This document shows positions 47,078 through 56,280 of a stretch of 64,000 nucleotides of DNA, one piece after another. Source of the DNA: Pelagicoccus enzymogenes (GTDB lineage Bacteria > Verrucomicrobiota > Verrucomicrobiia > Opitutales > Opitutaceae); the NCBI RefSeq assembly GCF_014803405.1, contig NZ_JACYFG010000061.1, positions 186,001 to 250,000 of the forward strand, read 5' to 3'. The notes beneath the pieces were generated by a model. The model was not told where the DNA came from and did not search any database. It saw only the letters and a program-made list of their open reading frames with translations. Every line of letters begins with the position of its first letter. Within the stretch, counting starts at the first letter, position 1. The translations under genes and the position numbers were made by a program.

Positions 47078-48583
47078 TTAATTTGTATAAATCTGGATGA
47101 AATATGCAGCTAGCCCAACAGCGAAGATTGCAAGAACCGCAAAGTAGAGCTGTCCCACGTTCTTCAGTTCAGTCGCGCCACCAAGAGCGGCCTCCGAGCC
47201 CCGAGCTTGATTACGGCCACGAATGCGCCCCTTCTTGAGGAAGCCGTCATAGTGCCGTTGCAAAAGGTGCGTCTCGATTTGCTTCATCGTGTCGAGAGCG
47301 ACGCCCACCGTGATAAGCATCCCGGTACCTCCAAAGAAAATGGCGACGCGCATCGGGATCTCGTAAAGGTACAGCAGCACATCTGGGAAAACCGTGATGA
47401 CCGTGAGGAAAATTGCCCCCGCCAGCGTCAAGCGCGTCATAACAAAGTCGAGAAACTTGGCAGTTGGCTGCCCAGGACGAACGCCCGGGACATAACCTCC
47501 ATACTTCTTGAGATCGTCAGCGATCTGAATGGGACGGAACATTACCGAAACCCAGAAGTAGCTGAAGAAGAGAATCATCAAGCCAAAGACGATGTAATAG
47601 GATGCGGATCCATGAGCGAGGTACATCGAGGCGTCCACCATCCACTGCAACTCCAAGGCCGCCCCGATCTGAGAGATGATCTGCTGCGGAAAGGACAGAA
47701 GAGCCGAGGCGAAGATAACCGGCATAACCCCTGCGTAGTTGACCTTCAGAGGCATGAAGGAGCTTTGACCTCCATAGACCTTGCGCCCTACAACACGCTT
47801 TGCGTACTGCACTGGGATCTTACGCATGGCCTGAATGACCGCCACGAGACCAGCCGTCACCACGATAAGCAAACCTGCCATCAAGAGGCCATGACCGAAG
47901 ACGAGCTTCTTGACGCCTACTGGACCAAAAAACAGGTCATAGGTCGCCTGAGCGGCACCGGGCAAGTCGGCGATGATACCAATGGTGATGAGAATGGAGA
48001 TACCGTTGCCGATACCCAGCTTGGTGATTTGTTCACCAATCCACATCAGCAGCACGACACCTGCAGTGAGAAAAACGGTGGAAGACAAAAGGAACCAAAA
48101 CTTGTCCTCGATGATGATATCACCGTAGCCGTCCGTCGAAAAGCCCGGGAACAGAGTTCCAGGGTTCTGCAGACCCAATATCAACAACACACCTTGGACC
48201 GCCGCGATGATAACCGTTGCGTAACGCGTGTACTGGGATAGCTTTTGGCGCCCCGCCTCCCCTTCTTGCTGCAATCGAGCGAGAGCAGGAAAAACAGCTC
48301 CCATCAACTGGAAGATGATGGAAGCGGAAATGTATGGCATGATCCCCAAAGCGAAGATTGCGCCTCGCAAAAATGCGCCACCAGTGAACATGTTGTAAAG
48401 CCCCACCAGACTGCCGCCACCCGAAGCGGTTTGTTCGGCGAAATAGTCCTGCAACGGCTTCATGTCGAGGCCAGGGAGCGGGATGTTCGCGCCGATTCGG
48501 GCGATGAAAAGAAGAGAGAGCATCAGAAAGATTTTCTGACGAAGCTCTGGAATCTTCAGACAGTTGGTAAACGCAGATAGCAT
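47078..48583 (-). CDS. secY: Preprotein translocase subunit SecY
   Basis: A 501-residue channel subunit of the Sec translocon, longer than the usual 430-450. The family signature regions are GLDMKPLQDYF, GGAFLRGAIFALGIMPYISA (TM2, gate), and the C-terminal cytoplasmic loop region PGVRPGQPTAKFLDFVMTRL. After the normal tenth helix region (TGMLITVGVALDTMKQIETH), there is an extra basic segment (LLQRHYDGFLKKGRIRGRNQ) and one more hydrophobic helix (VGQLYFAVLAIFAVGLAAYF). It lies 30 bases after rplO, in the usual spc-operon place. Confidence 0.96.
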   Translation of the reverse strand: MLSAFTNCLKIPELRQKIFLMLSLLFIARIGANIPLPGLDMKPLQDYFAEQTASGGGSLVGLYNMFTGGAFLRGAIFALGIMPYISASIIFQLMGAVFPALARLQQEGEAGRQKLSQYTRYATVIIAAVQGVLLILGLQNPGTLFPGFSTDGYGDIIIEDKFWFLLSSTVFLTAGVVLLMWIGEQITKLGIGNGISILITIGIIADLPGAAQATYDLFFGPVGVKKLVFGHGLLMAGLLIVVTAGLVAVIQAMRKIPVQYAKRVVGRKVYGGQSSFMPLKVNYAGVMPVIFASALLSFPQQIISQIGAALELQWMVDASMYLAHGSASYYIVFGLMILFFSYFWVSVMFRPIQIADDLKKYGGYVPGVRPGQPTAKFLDFVMTRLTLAGAIFLTVITVFPDVLLYLYEIPMRVAIFFGGTGMLITVGVALDTMKQIETHLLQRHYDGFLKKGRIRGRNQARGSEAALGGATELKNVGQLYFAVLAIFAVGLAAYFIQIYTN

Positions 48584-48613
48584 GCCTTGAGGAGTCGGGG
48601 ATCAGTGCGAGGA

Positions 48614-49066
48614 TTAAGCTTCGGAAACGATGGCTTCGCCACCGGCCTTCTCGATCTTTTCCTTTGCGGAAGCGCTGAACTTAACAGCCTTGACCTTGAG
48701 TGCCTTGGTGATTTCGCCTTCGCCGAGGATCTTGAGCGGCTTGTCGTTCAAGCGAACGAGACCAGCTACCGCAAGAGCTTCGCGATCAACCTCGGTAACC
48801 GAGTCGTCGAGCTTAGAGAGCTCGCCTACGTTGACCGATTCGTAATCCGTGCGGAAGTTCTTGTTGTTGAACCCGCGGATCGGAAGCTTACGGAAGATTG
48901 GCATCTGGCCACCTTCGAAACCGATACGGATACCGCCGCCCGAACGAGCAGTCTGTCCCTTGCCGCCACGTCCACAGGTCTTGCCATGGCCGTTGCCTTC
49001 GCCGCAACCGACGCGCTTGCGACGGTGAGTGGCACCCTTAACGTTAGATAGATTATGAAGTCTCAT
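48614..49066 (-). CDS. rplO: 50S ribosomal protein L15
   Basis: A 150-residue protein starting MRLHNLSNVKGATHRRKRVG, with the Gly-rich region CGEGNGHGKTCGRGGKGQTA and PIFRKLPIRGFNNKNFRTDY. Length is normal. L15 binds 23S rRNA late in 50S assembly. In most bacteria rpmD (L30) lies between rpsE and rplO, but here only 27 bases separate them, so L30 is not encoded in its usual place. Confidence 0.96.
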   Translation of the reverse strand: MRLHNLSNVKGATHRRKRVGCGEGNGHGKTCGRGGKGQTARSGGGIRIGFEGGQMPIFRKLPIRGFNNKNFRTDYESVNVGELSKLDDSVTEVDREALAVAGLVRLNDKPLKILGEGEITKALKVKAVKFSASAKEKIEKAGGEAIVSEA

Positions 49067-49093
49067 TTTATGAAGTTCCTTCTTTGAATTAGA

Positions 49094-49720
49094 TTAACCG
49101 CGGAGACGCTTATAGTCTTCGTAGGTCTTGAGCTTCTTGAGGCCATCGAGAGTCGCCAGCACGATAGCGTTCGGGTTGTTGGAACCGAGAGACTTTGTGA
49201 GAACGTTCTGCACGCCTGCCGCTTCGAGAACCGCACGAACACCGCCACCAGCAATGATACCGGTACCCGTGGTCGCTGGACGGAGAAGAACCTTGCCGCC
49301 ATCGAACTCGCCGAGGACCTCGTGCGGGATGGTGTCACCCTTGAGCTTTACTGGCTCGAGGCTCTTGCGAGCTTGCTCAGTGCCCTTGCGGATAGCTTCA
49401 GGAACTTCGTTCGCCTTGCCGTAACCGATTCCGACTTGACCGGATTGGTCACCAGCGACGACGAGAGCGGAGAAGCTGAAGCGACGTCCACCCTTAACGA
49501 CCTTGGCGCAACGGTTAATGAATACTACCTTTTCGGAGATTCCGTCGTCTTCGCGCTCTTCGCGTTGCCCACGAGGACCGCCGCGACCGCCACCTGGACC
49601 ACGACCGCCTGGACCACGGTTGCCCCCTGGACCACGATTTCCGCCTGGACCGCCTGGGCCGCGGTTACCACCTGGACCAGAACGACCTGGCCCGCCTGTG
49701 TTTTGCTGTGAAGTCATCAT
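49094..49720 (-). CDS. rpsE: 30S ribosomal protein S5 with Gly/Pro/Arg-rich N-terminal extension
   Basis: A 208-residue protein; S5 proper begins near residue 60 ([20 protein letters not shown]) and contains the fidelity-related [20 protein letters not shown] and [20 protein letters not shown]. Ahead of it are about 55 residues of low-complexity sequence built from GPGG, GNRG and RGPGG units ([20 protein letters not shown] and onward). The start has two adjacent ATG codons. No similar tail is known to me for this protein in model bacteria, though Arg/Gly tails on ribosomal proteins do occur. Confidence 0.95.
   Translation of the reverse strand: MMTSQQNTGGPGRSGPGGNRGPGGPGGNRGPGGNRGPGGRGPGGGRGGPRGQREEREDDGISEKVVFINRCAKVVKGGRRFSFSALVVAGDQSGQVGIGYGKANEVPEAIRKGTEQARKSLEPVKLKGDTIPHEVLGEFDGGKVLLRPATTGTGIIAGGGVRAVLEAAGVQNVLTKSLGSNNPNAIVLATLDGLKKLKTYEDYKRLRG
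49562..49696 (-). repeat. Low-complexity GPGG/RGPGG coding repeat in rpsE
   Basis: About 135 bases encode consecutive [11 protein letters not shown] and GRGPGG units. On the plus strand this reads as repeated CCTGGACC and CCGCCTGG blocks. Such repeats can expand or contract by slippage. Confidence 0.8.
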
Positions 49721-49727
49721 AGGGCAA

Positions 49728-50090
49728 TTAAAAATCTAGGCCGGCCTCGCGAGCGGCATCTGCGAATGTTTTGACGCAACCATGGTACTTGCGTCCGTTA
49801 CGGTCGAACACGACCTTGCTGACACCCGCTTCCTTCGCCTTTTCGCCGAACAGCTTGCCGAGGGCAGCTGCGCCAGCGACATTGGCCTTGAGGCTTTGGG
49901 AGCGCACGTCCTTGCCGAGGCTGGAAACGAACGCGACGGTGGTTCCCGACTCGTCGTTGATCGCCTGCGCGTAAATGTGCTTGTTGCTGAGGTGGAGACT
50001 GAGGCGTGGGCGCTCGGAAGTGCCGATAACCTTCTTGCGGATACGCCAGCGACGTTTTTGCGCTAGGTCGTTTTTCTTCTGAATTTTCAT
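49728..50090 (-). CDS. rplR: 50S ribosomal protein L18
   Basis: A 120-residue protein of normal length starting [20 protein letters not shown], with [20 protein letters not shown] and [21 protein letters not shown]18 binds 5S rRNA together with L5, encoded a few genes upstream. A short AAGAAGAG sequence precedes the start. It lies 7 bases before rpsE. Confidence 0.97.
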   Translation of the reverse strand: MKIQKKNDLAQKRRWRIRKKVIGTSERPRLSLHLSNKHIYAQAINDESGTTVAFVSSLGKDVRSQSLKANVAGAAALGKLFGEKAKEAGVSKVVFDRNGRKYHGCVKTFADAAREAGLDF

Positions 50091-50138
50091 CTGTTAACTC
50101 TTCTTTTGGAGTTTGCGGATCAAGTCCTAAGCCGAGGC

Positions 50139-50672
50139 TTAGACCGACTTGCCTTCCTTGCGGATTACATGCTCGCCAACAATGCGAACACCCTTGCCCT
50201 TGTAAGGTTCGATTGGAGCGAACTTCTTGATGGAAGCCGCTGCCTGACCGACCATGTGCTTGTCGATCCCGGAAACCTTAACCTTGGTGCCACCGTCGAC
50301 CGTGATAGTAACGCCCGCAGGGATGTCATAGTTACAATCGTGCGAGTAACCGAGCTTGAGGTTGAGGACGTTGCCTTTGAGGTTCGCCTGGAAACCAACT
50401 CCGGAGATCTCGAGATCCTTGGAATAGCCTTCCACTACGCCCTGCACCATATTCGATATAATGGAGCGAGCTGTGCCGTACATGGCGTTGGCGAAACGTG
50501 TGCTTTCCGCGGGGCTGACCTTGATTTGGTCATCCTCTACCGCGATAGCTACCGCTGAGTTAAAAGTCTTTTCGAGCTTACCCTTGGGGCCTTCAACCTT
50601 AACGGTGGTGCCCTTGACGTCGATCTTGACGCCAGCTGGGATAGCGACTGGGAGTTTTCCGATTCTGCTCAT
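50139..50672 (-). CDS. rplF: 50S ribosomal protein L6
   Basis: A 177-residue protein starting MSRIGKLPVAIPAGVKIDVK, with the two L6 alpha/beta domains and the C-terminal signature PEPYKGKGVR-like stretch, here PIEPYKGKGVRIVGEHVIRK. Length is normal. L6 sits near the factor-binding site that EF-G, encoded at the other end of this cluster, uses. Confidence 0.97.
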   Translation of the reverse strand: MSRIGKLPVAIPAGVKIDVKGTTVKVEGPKGKLEKTFNSAVAIAVEDDQIKVSPAESTRFANAMYGTARSIISNMVQGVVEGYSKDLEISGVGFQANLKGNVLNLKLGYSHDCNYDIPAGVTITVDGGTKVKVSGIDKHMVGQAAASIKKFAPIEPYKGKGVRIVGEHVIRKEGKSV

Positions 50673-50688
50673 TTCTGGTTTTCCTTTC

Positions 50689-51084
50689 TTACCAAACGTT
50701 GCAGATCAGTTCACCGCCAAGCTTTTGGCGACGCGCATCGCGATCCTTCATAACTCCCTTGGGAGTCGTGAGGATGCAAACGCCGAGTCCGTTGAGAACA
50801 CGAGGAATCTCGTTGCTCTTAGCGTACAGGCGAAGACCTGGCTTGGAGACGCGGTCGATACCATTGATGGAGGCTTCCCCATCTACATACTTGAGAGTGA
50901 CCACGATTGTCTTGTGGCCGTTCTCGTCGGTACCGTCCTTCACTTCGCTTACGAATCCTTCGTCGAGAAGAACCTTGGCGATAGCTGCCTTGAGTTTTGA
51001 GTGCGGCGCAGACGTCTCCGCCTTACCGGCACGGGAAGCGTTACGAATGCGCGTTAAGAAGTCGCTGATTGGATCAGTGTGCAT
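50689..51084 (-). CDS. rpsH: 30S ribosomal protein S8
   Basis: A 131-residue protein of normal length: MHTDPISDFLTRIRNASRAG at the start and GVCILTTPKGVMKDRDARRQ near the C-terminus. S8 binds 16S rRNA and represses the spc operon in well-studied bacteria. A 115-base gap separates it from rpsN, longer than most gaps in this cluster, with no gene in it. Confidence 0.97.
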   Translation of the reverse strand: MHTDPISDFLTRIRNASRAGKAETSAPHSKLKAAIAKVLLDEGFVSEVKDGTDENGHKTIVVTLKYVDGEASINGIDRVSKPGLRLYAKSNEIPRVLNGLGVCILTTPKGVMKDRDARRQKLGGELICNVW

Positions 51085-51199
51085 ACTTGTATTAGTGGTT
51101 TGAGGGCCGCGCGATATCCAAACTCACGGCCCGAGATGTAAATATTTGGAAAGGCGGACGATTTGATCGTGTGAAATCAAATCGTCAATGCCTATTCGC

Positions 51200-51505
51200 T
51201 TACCAAGAGGACTTAGTTACGCCCGGAATCTTACCTTGGAGAGCGAGCTCACGGAAAGTGAGTCGAGAAAGCCCGTAGCGGCGAATGAAAGCGCGAGGAC
51301 GTCCAGTGACGTTGCAACGGTTCTTGATGCGGATGGGAGAAGAGTTGCGAGGCAGCTTGGTGAGCTTGTCACGGGCTGCGTAGAACTCTTCGTCGGAAAC
51401 TTCTGGATCCTTCATGATTGCCTTGAGGGCAGCACGCTTTTCGGCGTACTGGGCAACCATGCGCATGCGCTTCTTGTTACGGGCGATAGCTGATTTCTTT
51501 GCCAT
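51200..51505 (-). CDS. rpsN: 30S ribosomal protein S14 (zinc-free form)
   Basis: A 101-residue protein of the long, zinc-independent type: [20 protein letters not shown] at the start and the signature [20 protein letters not shown] with one Cys instead of the CxxC pairs of the short zinc form. It ends GVTKSSW as expected. It lies 12 bases after rplE. Confidence 0.97.
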   Translation of the reverse strand: MAKKSAIARNKKRMRMVAQYAEKRAALKAIMKDPEVSDEEFYAARDKLTKLPRNSSPIRIKNRCNVTGRPRAFIRRYGLSRLTFRELALQGKIPGVTKSSW

Positions 51506-51517
51506 ATTCTAAATGTA

Positions 51518-52096
51518 TTAAGCTGCTGTCGTTTCTTCCTTCTTCTCCTGCTTGCGGAAAGGCATTCCAAGAAGCGTGAGCAACTCCTTGCCTTCTTCGT
51601 TGGTCGCAGCGGAAGTAACGATGGTGAACTCGAGACCGGATTGGTACTTGAGCGTGTCGGTCGCGATTTCCGGGAAAATCGTGATATCGGTTACGCCGAG
51701 CGAGTAGTTGCCATTGCCGTCGAAGCGAGAGTGCACTCCGCGGAAGTCACGGATAGAAGGAAGACCTACCGCGAGAAGACGGTAAAGGAAGTCCCACATG
51801 CGGTTGCCACGGAGAGTAACCTTGCAGCCGATAGGCATACCTTCGCGGAGCTTGAAGTTCGCGATACTCTTGCGAGCGTAGGTACGAACGGCGGCCTGAC
51901 CTGCGATAGCGCTGAGGTTCTTAACCGCCTCTTCAAGGACGGACTTGTCTGCAGAAGCATTGATACCCATGTTGAGCACGACCTTTTCGATCACTGGGAT
52001 CTCCATGTCGTTCTTGTAACCCTGGGACTTCTTGAGGCCCGGTGCTACTACATCGATATAGTGTTGCTTGAGTGCTGGAGTTTCTTGAGAGCTCAT
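51518..52096 (-). CDS. rplE: 50S ribosomal protein L5
   Basis: A 192-residue protein, about ten residues longer than usual owing to a Lys/Glu/Thr tail (FRKQEKKEETTAA). Family landmarks are IPVIEKVVLNMGINASADKS, YARKSIANFKLREGMPIGCK and GNYSLGVTDITIFPEI. L5 binds 5S rRNA and contacts P-site tRNA. Its position between rplX and rpsN is standard. Confidence 0.96.
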   Translation of the reverse strand: MSSQETPALKQHYIDVVAPGLKKSQGYKNDMEIPVIEKVVLNMGINASADKSVLEEAVKNLSAIAGQAAVRTYARKSIANFKLREGMPIGCKVTLRGNRMWDFLYRLLAVGLPSIRDFRGVHSRFDGNGNYSLGVTDITIFPEIATDTLKYQSGLEFTIVTSAATNEEGKELLTLLGMPFRKQEKKEETTAA

Positions 52097-52175
52097 TGGT
52101 TTTTGATGAATCCGGATTTCCGACCCGAATTTCTTGGTTCTCGATGCCGATTACGGCAGCTTGTGTTTTTGAATG

Positions 52176-52427
52176 TTACTTGGCGCGGCGAGCGTCGTAC
52201 TTCTCCGCGGACATGAGGTTGGAAACGTGGATGGATCCTTCGCGTTCAACGATGGCGCCTTCCGGCTTCTCTTCGGACTTCTTCTCGTGACGCTTGATCA
52301 TCATCAAGCCTTCGACGATTGCGCGGTCCTTCGCAGGGAGCAGCTGCAATACCTTGCCGCGCTTGCCCTTTTCCTTGCCGGCGAGTACTACGACTTCCTC
52401 GCCCTTCTTAATGTGTGCAGTAGCCAT
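52176..52427 (-). CDS. rplX: 50S ribosomal protein L24
   Basis: An 83-residue KOW-domain protein: HIKKGEEVVVLAGKEKGKRG and VEGLMMIKRHEKKSEEKPEG. It is shorter than many L24 proteins (about 100) but contains the whole KOW domain. It is one of the few genes here with a strong ribosome site, GGAGGT eight bases before the ATG, placed at the end of rplN. L24 is an assembly initiator of the 50S subunit. Confidence 0.95.
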   Translation of the reverse strand: MATAHIKKGEEVVVLAGKEKGKRGKVLQLLPAKDRAIVEGLMMIKRHEKKSEEKPEGAIVEREGSIHVSNLMSAEKYDARRAK

Positions 52428-52428
52428 C

Positions 52429-52794
52429 TTAGAGTACCTCCGGTGCTAGTGATACGATCTTCATGAACTTCTTGCTACGAAGTTCGCGAGCGACTGGTCC
52501 GAAGATACGGGTGCCCTTCGGGTTGCCATTGTTGTCCAGGATAACGATAGCGTTGGAGTCGAAGCGAAGGTAGCTTCCGTCCTTGCGGCGGATAGGAGCC
52601 TTCGTACGGACGACCACAGCCTTGACGACCGATCCCTTCTTAACGGAAGAGTCGACGCTTGCTTCCTTGATGTTCACGACGATTACGTCGCCTACATCGG
52701 CAGTCTTCTTGTTTTGTCCGAGACGACGGATCATGCAGGCGCGCTTGGCTCCTGTGTTGTCCGCGATCTGGAGAGATGAACGTAATTGAATCAT
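52429..52794 (-). CDS. rplN: 50S ribosomal protein L14
   Basis: A 121-residue protein of exactly normal type: [40 protein letters not shown] and [21 protein letters not shown]14 forms an intersubunit bridge. Its stop is one base before the rplX start, so the two are translationally coupled. Confidence 0.97.
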   Translation of the reverse strand: MIQLRSSLQIADNTGAKRACMIRRLGQNKKTADVGDVIVVNIKEASVDSSVKKGSVVKAVVVRTKAPIRRKDGSYLRFDSNAIVILDNNGNPKGTRIFGPVARELRSKKFMKIVSLAPEVL

Positions 52795-52815
52795 GTTTGG
52801 CTAGTCTCCCCTACT

Positions 52816-53151
52816 TTATGCTTCTGTGCCGGACTCCGCTGCGTGGGCTTCCTGTTCCGCTTCAACTTCAGCAAGAGTCTTCTTGCCGAGCATTGGAGCG
52901 CGCTCCGTTACCTTGACGAGGCGCCAGCGCTTGAGGCGGCTGAGTGGACGAGTTTCCATGATCTCAACCTTGTCGCCGAGGCGCGCGGTGTTTTCCTCGT
53001 CGTGTACGTGAACGACGGTCTTGCGGTTGATTACCTTGCGGTAGCGAGGGTGAGCCTTCTTGTAGCTGTAGGTCACCTTGATGGACTTGTCGCCCATAAT
53101 GGAGGTGACAACGCCCTGAAGGTCTTTTCTCTTGTTACGTGAATTTTCCAT
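52816..53151 (-). CDS. rpsQ: 30S ribosomal protein S17 with C-terminal extension
   Basis: A 111-residue protein, longer than the usual 80-90. The S17 OB-fold is intact (RKDLQGVVTSIMGDKSIKVT, NRKTVVHVHDEENTARLGDK, VEIMETRPLSRLKRWRLVKV), followed by about 25 extra residues ending in an Ala/Glu-rich stretch, EVEAEQEAHAAESGTEA. The tail matches the acidic tails on S11 and L17 in this cluster. Confidence 0.95.
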   Translation of the reverse strand: MENSRNKRKDLQGVVTSIMGDKSIKVTYSYKKAHPRYRKVINRKTVVHVHDEENTARLGDKVEIMETRPLSRLKRWRLVKVTERAPMLGKKTLAEVEAEQEAHAAESGTEA

Positions 53152-53170
53152 TGCCGGATGAATCTAAGGG

Positions 53171-53377
53171 TTAGGCAGACTGCTTCTCAGCAGCGATCTT
53201 CTCGTTACGGATAGTTTCCATACGAGCGATGCTCTTGCGAGCAGCAGTGATCTCGTGGGTCTTTTCCACTTGGCCAGTTTGCTTCTTGAGACGCAGGTCG
53301 AGCAGTTTCTCGCGAGTCTCGCGGATCTTCTTTTCGATCTCTGCAACGGAAAGTTCCTGAATGTCTTTTGTCTTCAT
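53171..53377 (-). CDS. rpmC: 50S ribosomal protein L29
   Basis: A 68-residue, two-helix protein: [20 protein letters not shown] and [21 protein letters not shown]29 lies at the polypeptide tunnel exit next to L23. A GGAAAGGAAA purine run precedes the start. Length is normal. Confidence 0.95.
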   Translation of the reverse strand: MKTKDIQELSVAEIEKKIRETREKLLDLRLKKQTGQVEKTHEITAARKSIARMETIRNEKIAAEKQSA

Positions 53378-53398
53378 TATAATGGTTTCCTTTCCGGT

Positions 53399-53818
53399 TT
53401 AGTCGCGATCGCGCTCGATGAAACGCGTCTTGAACGGGATCTTCGCGTCAGCGAGGGACATTGCCTGACGAGCAACGGCGATTGGTACGCCGGCAAGCTC
53501 GAAGAGGATGAGACCTGGCTTGATCGCAGCGACGTAGTGGTCGACTGGTCCCTTACCCTTACCCATACGAGTTTCGAGTGGCTTCTTGGTGATTGGCTTG
53601 TGCGGGAAAACTCGGATCCAGAGCTTACCCTTACGCTTCATGTGACGAGTGATCGCAACACGGGAAGCTTCGATCTGACGGCCGGTGAAATGACCGCGCT
53701 CGAGCGCCTGGATAGCGAAGTCGCCAAATGCGATTGTGTCGCCGCCCTTCGCGTTTCCGCGGAGGCGACCCTTCATTACCTTACGGTACTTTGTGCGAGA
53801 TGGTGTGAGTGGAGGCAT
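53399..53818 (-). CDS. rplP: 50S ribosomal protein L16
   Basis: A 139-residue protein of normal length: [60 protein letters not shown] and [21 protein letters not shown]16 lies by the A-site tRNA. It follows rpsC after 19 bases and precedes rpmC in standard order. Confidence 0.97.
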   Translation of the reverse strand: MPPLTPSRTKYRKVMKGRLRGNAKGGDTIAFGDFAIQALERGHFTGRQIEASRVAITRHMKRKGKLWIRVFPHKPITKKPLETRMGKGKGPVDHYVAAIKPGLILFELAGVPIAVARQAMSLADAKIPFKTRFIERDRD

Positions 53819-53837
53819 GGCTTGTTACCCTTTCGGC

Positions 53838-54461
53838 TTAGTCTTCCTTGTTGAATACCCAGCACTTGATCCCGATGATGCCGTAAACGGTGCGGGCTTC
53901 AGCAGTGCCGTAGTCGATTTCTTCGCGGAGCGTGTGGAGAGGCACGGAACCCTGACGCTGCACTTCCGTACGAGCGATGTCCGCGCCGCCGAGACGACCA
54001 CCTACTTGAATCTTGATACCGTTCGCCCCCAAAGACATGGCCATCTGGACGGCCTTCTTCATGGCACGACGGAAAGCGATACGACGCTCGAGCTGGAGAG
54101 CAACGTTCTCGGCTACGAGCGTTGCGTCGAGCTCAGGCTTCTTGACTTCCTGGATGTCGAGGAGGATTTCCTTGCCGGTTGCCTTGGCGAGCTCGTCCTT
54201 GATCTTCTCGATTTCCTGACCCTTGCGACCAATAACGATGCCTGGGCGAGCGGTGAAGATCTTAACGCGGACGCGGGCAGAGGCACGCTCGATGAAGATG
54301 CGTGGCACGCTCGCGAACTTGAGCTTTTCCATGAGCTTCTCACGGATGATGTAGTCCTCGTGAAGCGTGTCCGCAAAATCGTTTTTGCGAGCGAACCAGC
54401 GAGACTGCCAGTTACGGTTTACTGCGAGGCGAAATCCGATCGGATGTGTTTTTTGACCCAT
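53838..54461 (-). CDS. rpsC: 30S ribosomal protein S3
   Basis: A 207-residue protein starting [20 protein letters not shown], with the KH type 2 domain ([20 protein letters not shown]) and the C-terminal [20 protein letters not shown]. It is slightly short because it ends directly after the conserved core ([14 protein letters not shown]), without the basic tail many S3 proteins carry. S3 is part of the mRNA entry helicase. Confidence 0.96.
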   Translation of the reverse strand: MGQKTHPIGFRLAVNRNWQSRWFARKNDFADTLHEDYIIREKLMEKLKFASVPRIFIERASARVRVKIFTARPGIVIGRKGQEIEKIKDELAKATGKEILLDIQEVKKPELDATLVAENVALQLERRIAFRRAMKKAVQMAMSLGANGIKIQVGGRLGGADIARTEVQRQGSVPLHTLREEIDYGTAEARTVYGIIGIKCWVFNKED

Positions 54462-54475
54462 TTTGCGTAATTCCT

Positions 54476-54811
54476 TTAGGCGTTATCAGACAGTACGATG
54501 CGGATGTGAGACATACGCTTCTTGCGCTTGGCAACCCCACCGCGAGCTGCGGCCTTGAAGCGCTTTAGCGCGGGGCCTTGCTCAACCGTGGCGAGCTCAA
54601 CGGTGAGCGAGTCACCAGAAAGGTCGTGGTTGTTTTCAGCGTTAGCGATTGCCGACTGCAGTGTCTTGGAGAGAAGAAGTGCCGACTTGCGGGGAATGAA
54701 CTTGAGCAACTCGAGAGCTGCGTTGGCGTTCTTGCCGCGAATCGCGCGAGCGACCTCGATCACCTTCTTAGGCGACATCCGAGCGTATTTTGTGCGTGCT
54801 TGTACTTGCAT
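54476..54811 (-). CDS. rplV: 50S ribosomal protein L22
   Basis: A 111-residue protein. ATG 54811 is chosen because family sequence begins [20 protein letters not shown]; the frame continues 29 codons upstream into rpsS on another frame and is not homologous. [20 protein letters not shown] and the beta-hairpin ending [20 protein letters not shown], which lines the exit tunnel, follow. Length is normal. Confidence 0.96.
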   Translation of the reverse strand: MQVQARTKYARMSPKKVIEVARAIRGKNANAALELLKFIPRKSALLLSKTLQSAIANAENNHDLSGDSLTVELATVEQGPALKRFKAAARGGVAKRKKRMSHIRIVLSDNA

Positions 54812-54830
54812 TGCTTTGTTACTCCTCGCG

Positions 54831-55097
54831 TTACTTCTTACCGCCACCGTGAGCCTTGAAGGTGCGAGTCTGCGAGAACTCGCCCAACTTGTGGCCAACC
54901 ATGTTTTCGGTCACGTGGACAGGGATGAATGCCTTGCCGTTGTGTACGTTGATGTTAAGACCGACGAAGTCGGGAGTGATGGTGGAGCGGCGGGACCAGG
55001 TCTGGATCGGCTTGCGATCGTTGCTGGCTTGAGCTTCCTTCACCTTCTTCTCGATGCTGGGGTCTACGAAAAATCCTTTTTTTACTGAACGAGCCAT
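54831..55097 (-). CDS. rpsS: 30S ribosomal protein S19
   Basis: An 88-residue protein of normal length: [20 protein letters not shown], the family signature [20 protein letters not shown] and the end [20 protein letters not shown]19 sits in the 30S head next to S13. Confidence 0.97.
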   Translation of the reverse strand: MARSVKKGFFVDPSIEKKVKEAQASNDRKPIQTWSRRSTITPDFVGLNINVHNGKAFIPVHVTENMVGHKLGEFSQTRTFKAHGGGKK

Positions 55098-55114
55098 TTT
55101 TTCTATTTCCTCGC

Positions 55115-55969
55115 TTACTTGTTCTTCATTTTCCGTCCGTTACGGCGGACGAGGATGAGGCTGTTGCTCTCCTTGGACTTGCGACGGGTTGGGAAGCCCT
55201 TCGCCAACTGACCCCATGGGGACACGAGCATCTGGCGACCGCCACCACCCTTGGACTTCGCTTCACCACCACCGTTGGGGTGATCGACCGGGTTCATTAC
55301 AACACCACGGACGCGTGGGCGCTTGCCGAGCCAACGGCTACGACCGGCCTTGCCGACGACTACGTTCTTCTTTTCCGCGTTGCTGACGAAACCAACGGTC
55401 GCCAAGCACTTCTTGGAAACAAGACGGATTTCGCCGCTAGGCATCTTGATTTGCGCGGAGTCGCCATCGAGACCGATCAACTCGACTGCATTGCCAGCAG
55501 CGCGAGCGATCTGGGCGCCCTTGCCTGGCAAGAGCTCTACCGCGTGCAGCTTGGTGCTGGGCGGGATGAACTCGAGCGGCATAGCGTTGCCAGCGTTGAA
55601 CTCGATTTGCTTCTGGGAAGACAGAACCGTGTCGCCAGCCTTAACGCCTGCAGGAGCAATGATGTAGCGCTTTTCGCCGTCTGCGTAAGCAACCAGAGCG
55701 ATGTATGCGGAGCGGTTCGGATCGTACTCGATCGCTTGAACCTTCGCAGGGATATCGAACTTGTTACGCTTGAAGTCGATGATGCGGTAGAGCTGCTTGT
55801 GACCACCGCCGCGACGACGCATGGTGATGCGACCGTAGCAGTTGCGACCGGCTTGCTTGCTCTTAGAAGACGTGAGGGACTTCTCCGGACGCTTGTTCGC
55901 AACTTCCTTAACTTGGAGTTGAGCGAAACGCTGCGTCGGCGTGACTGGATTGAAACTCTTAATAGACAT
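55115..55969 (-). CDS. rplB: 50S ribosomal protein L2
   Basis: A 284-residue protein with [20 protein letters not shown], the domain [20 protein letters not shown], and the peptidyl-transferase-centre signature [20 protein letters not shown] containing the conserved His. It ends [12 protein letters not shown]. Length is close to the usual 273-278. Confidence 0.97.
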   Translation of the reverse strand: MSIKSFNPVTPTQRFAQLQVKEVANKRPEKSLTSSKSKQAGRNCYGRITMRRRGGGHKQLYRIIDFKRNKFDIPAKVQAIEYDPNRSAYIALVAYADGEKRYIIAPAGVKAGDTVLSSQKQIEFNAGNAMPLEFIPPSTKLHAVELLPGKGAQIARAAGNAVELIGLDGDSAQIKMPSGEIRLVSKKCLATVGFVSNAEKKNVVVGKAGRSRWLGKRPRVRGVVMNPVDHPNGGGEAKSKGGGGRQMLVSPWGQLAKGFPTRRKSKESNSLILVRRNGRKMKNK

Positions 55970-55989
55970 TTTCTAGTAGTCTCCTTCGT

Positions 55990-56280
55990 TTAGGCAGTGA
56001 AATCGATAGCGTCACCCTGCTTGAGAGTAACGATCGCCTTCTTGAATCCAGAACCCATGCTGGATTTGCCGGTCTTGCGGTTGCGACTTGGCTTGCCGAT
56101 CTGGTTGATGACGTTCACGCGAGCTACGGTGACATCGAATGTCTTTTCAATGGCTGCCTTGATGCTGCCCTTGGTAGCTGACTTGAATACCTGGAAGGTG
56201 TACTGGCCCATTTCGGAGGACTGTACGTTGCTCTTCTCGGTCATGTGAACGGATTTGATGATCTTGTCTGGCTGAATCAT
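55990..56280 (-). CDS. rplW: 50S ribosomal protein L23
   Basis: A 96-residue protein: [40 protein letters not shown] and VINQIGKPSRNRKTGKSSMG. L23 is at the tunnel exit and docks trigger factor and SRP. Its start overlaps the rplD stop by four bases. Confidence 0.96.
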   Translation of the reverse strand: MIQPDKIIKSVHMTEKSNVQSSEMGQYTFQVFKSATKGSIKAAIEKTFDVTVARVNVINQIGKPSRNRKTGKSSMGSGFKKAIVTLKQGDAIDFTA

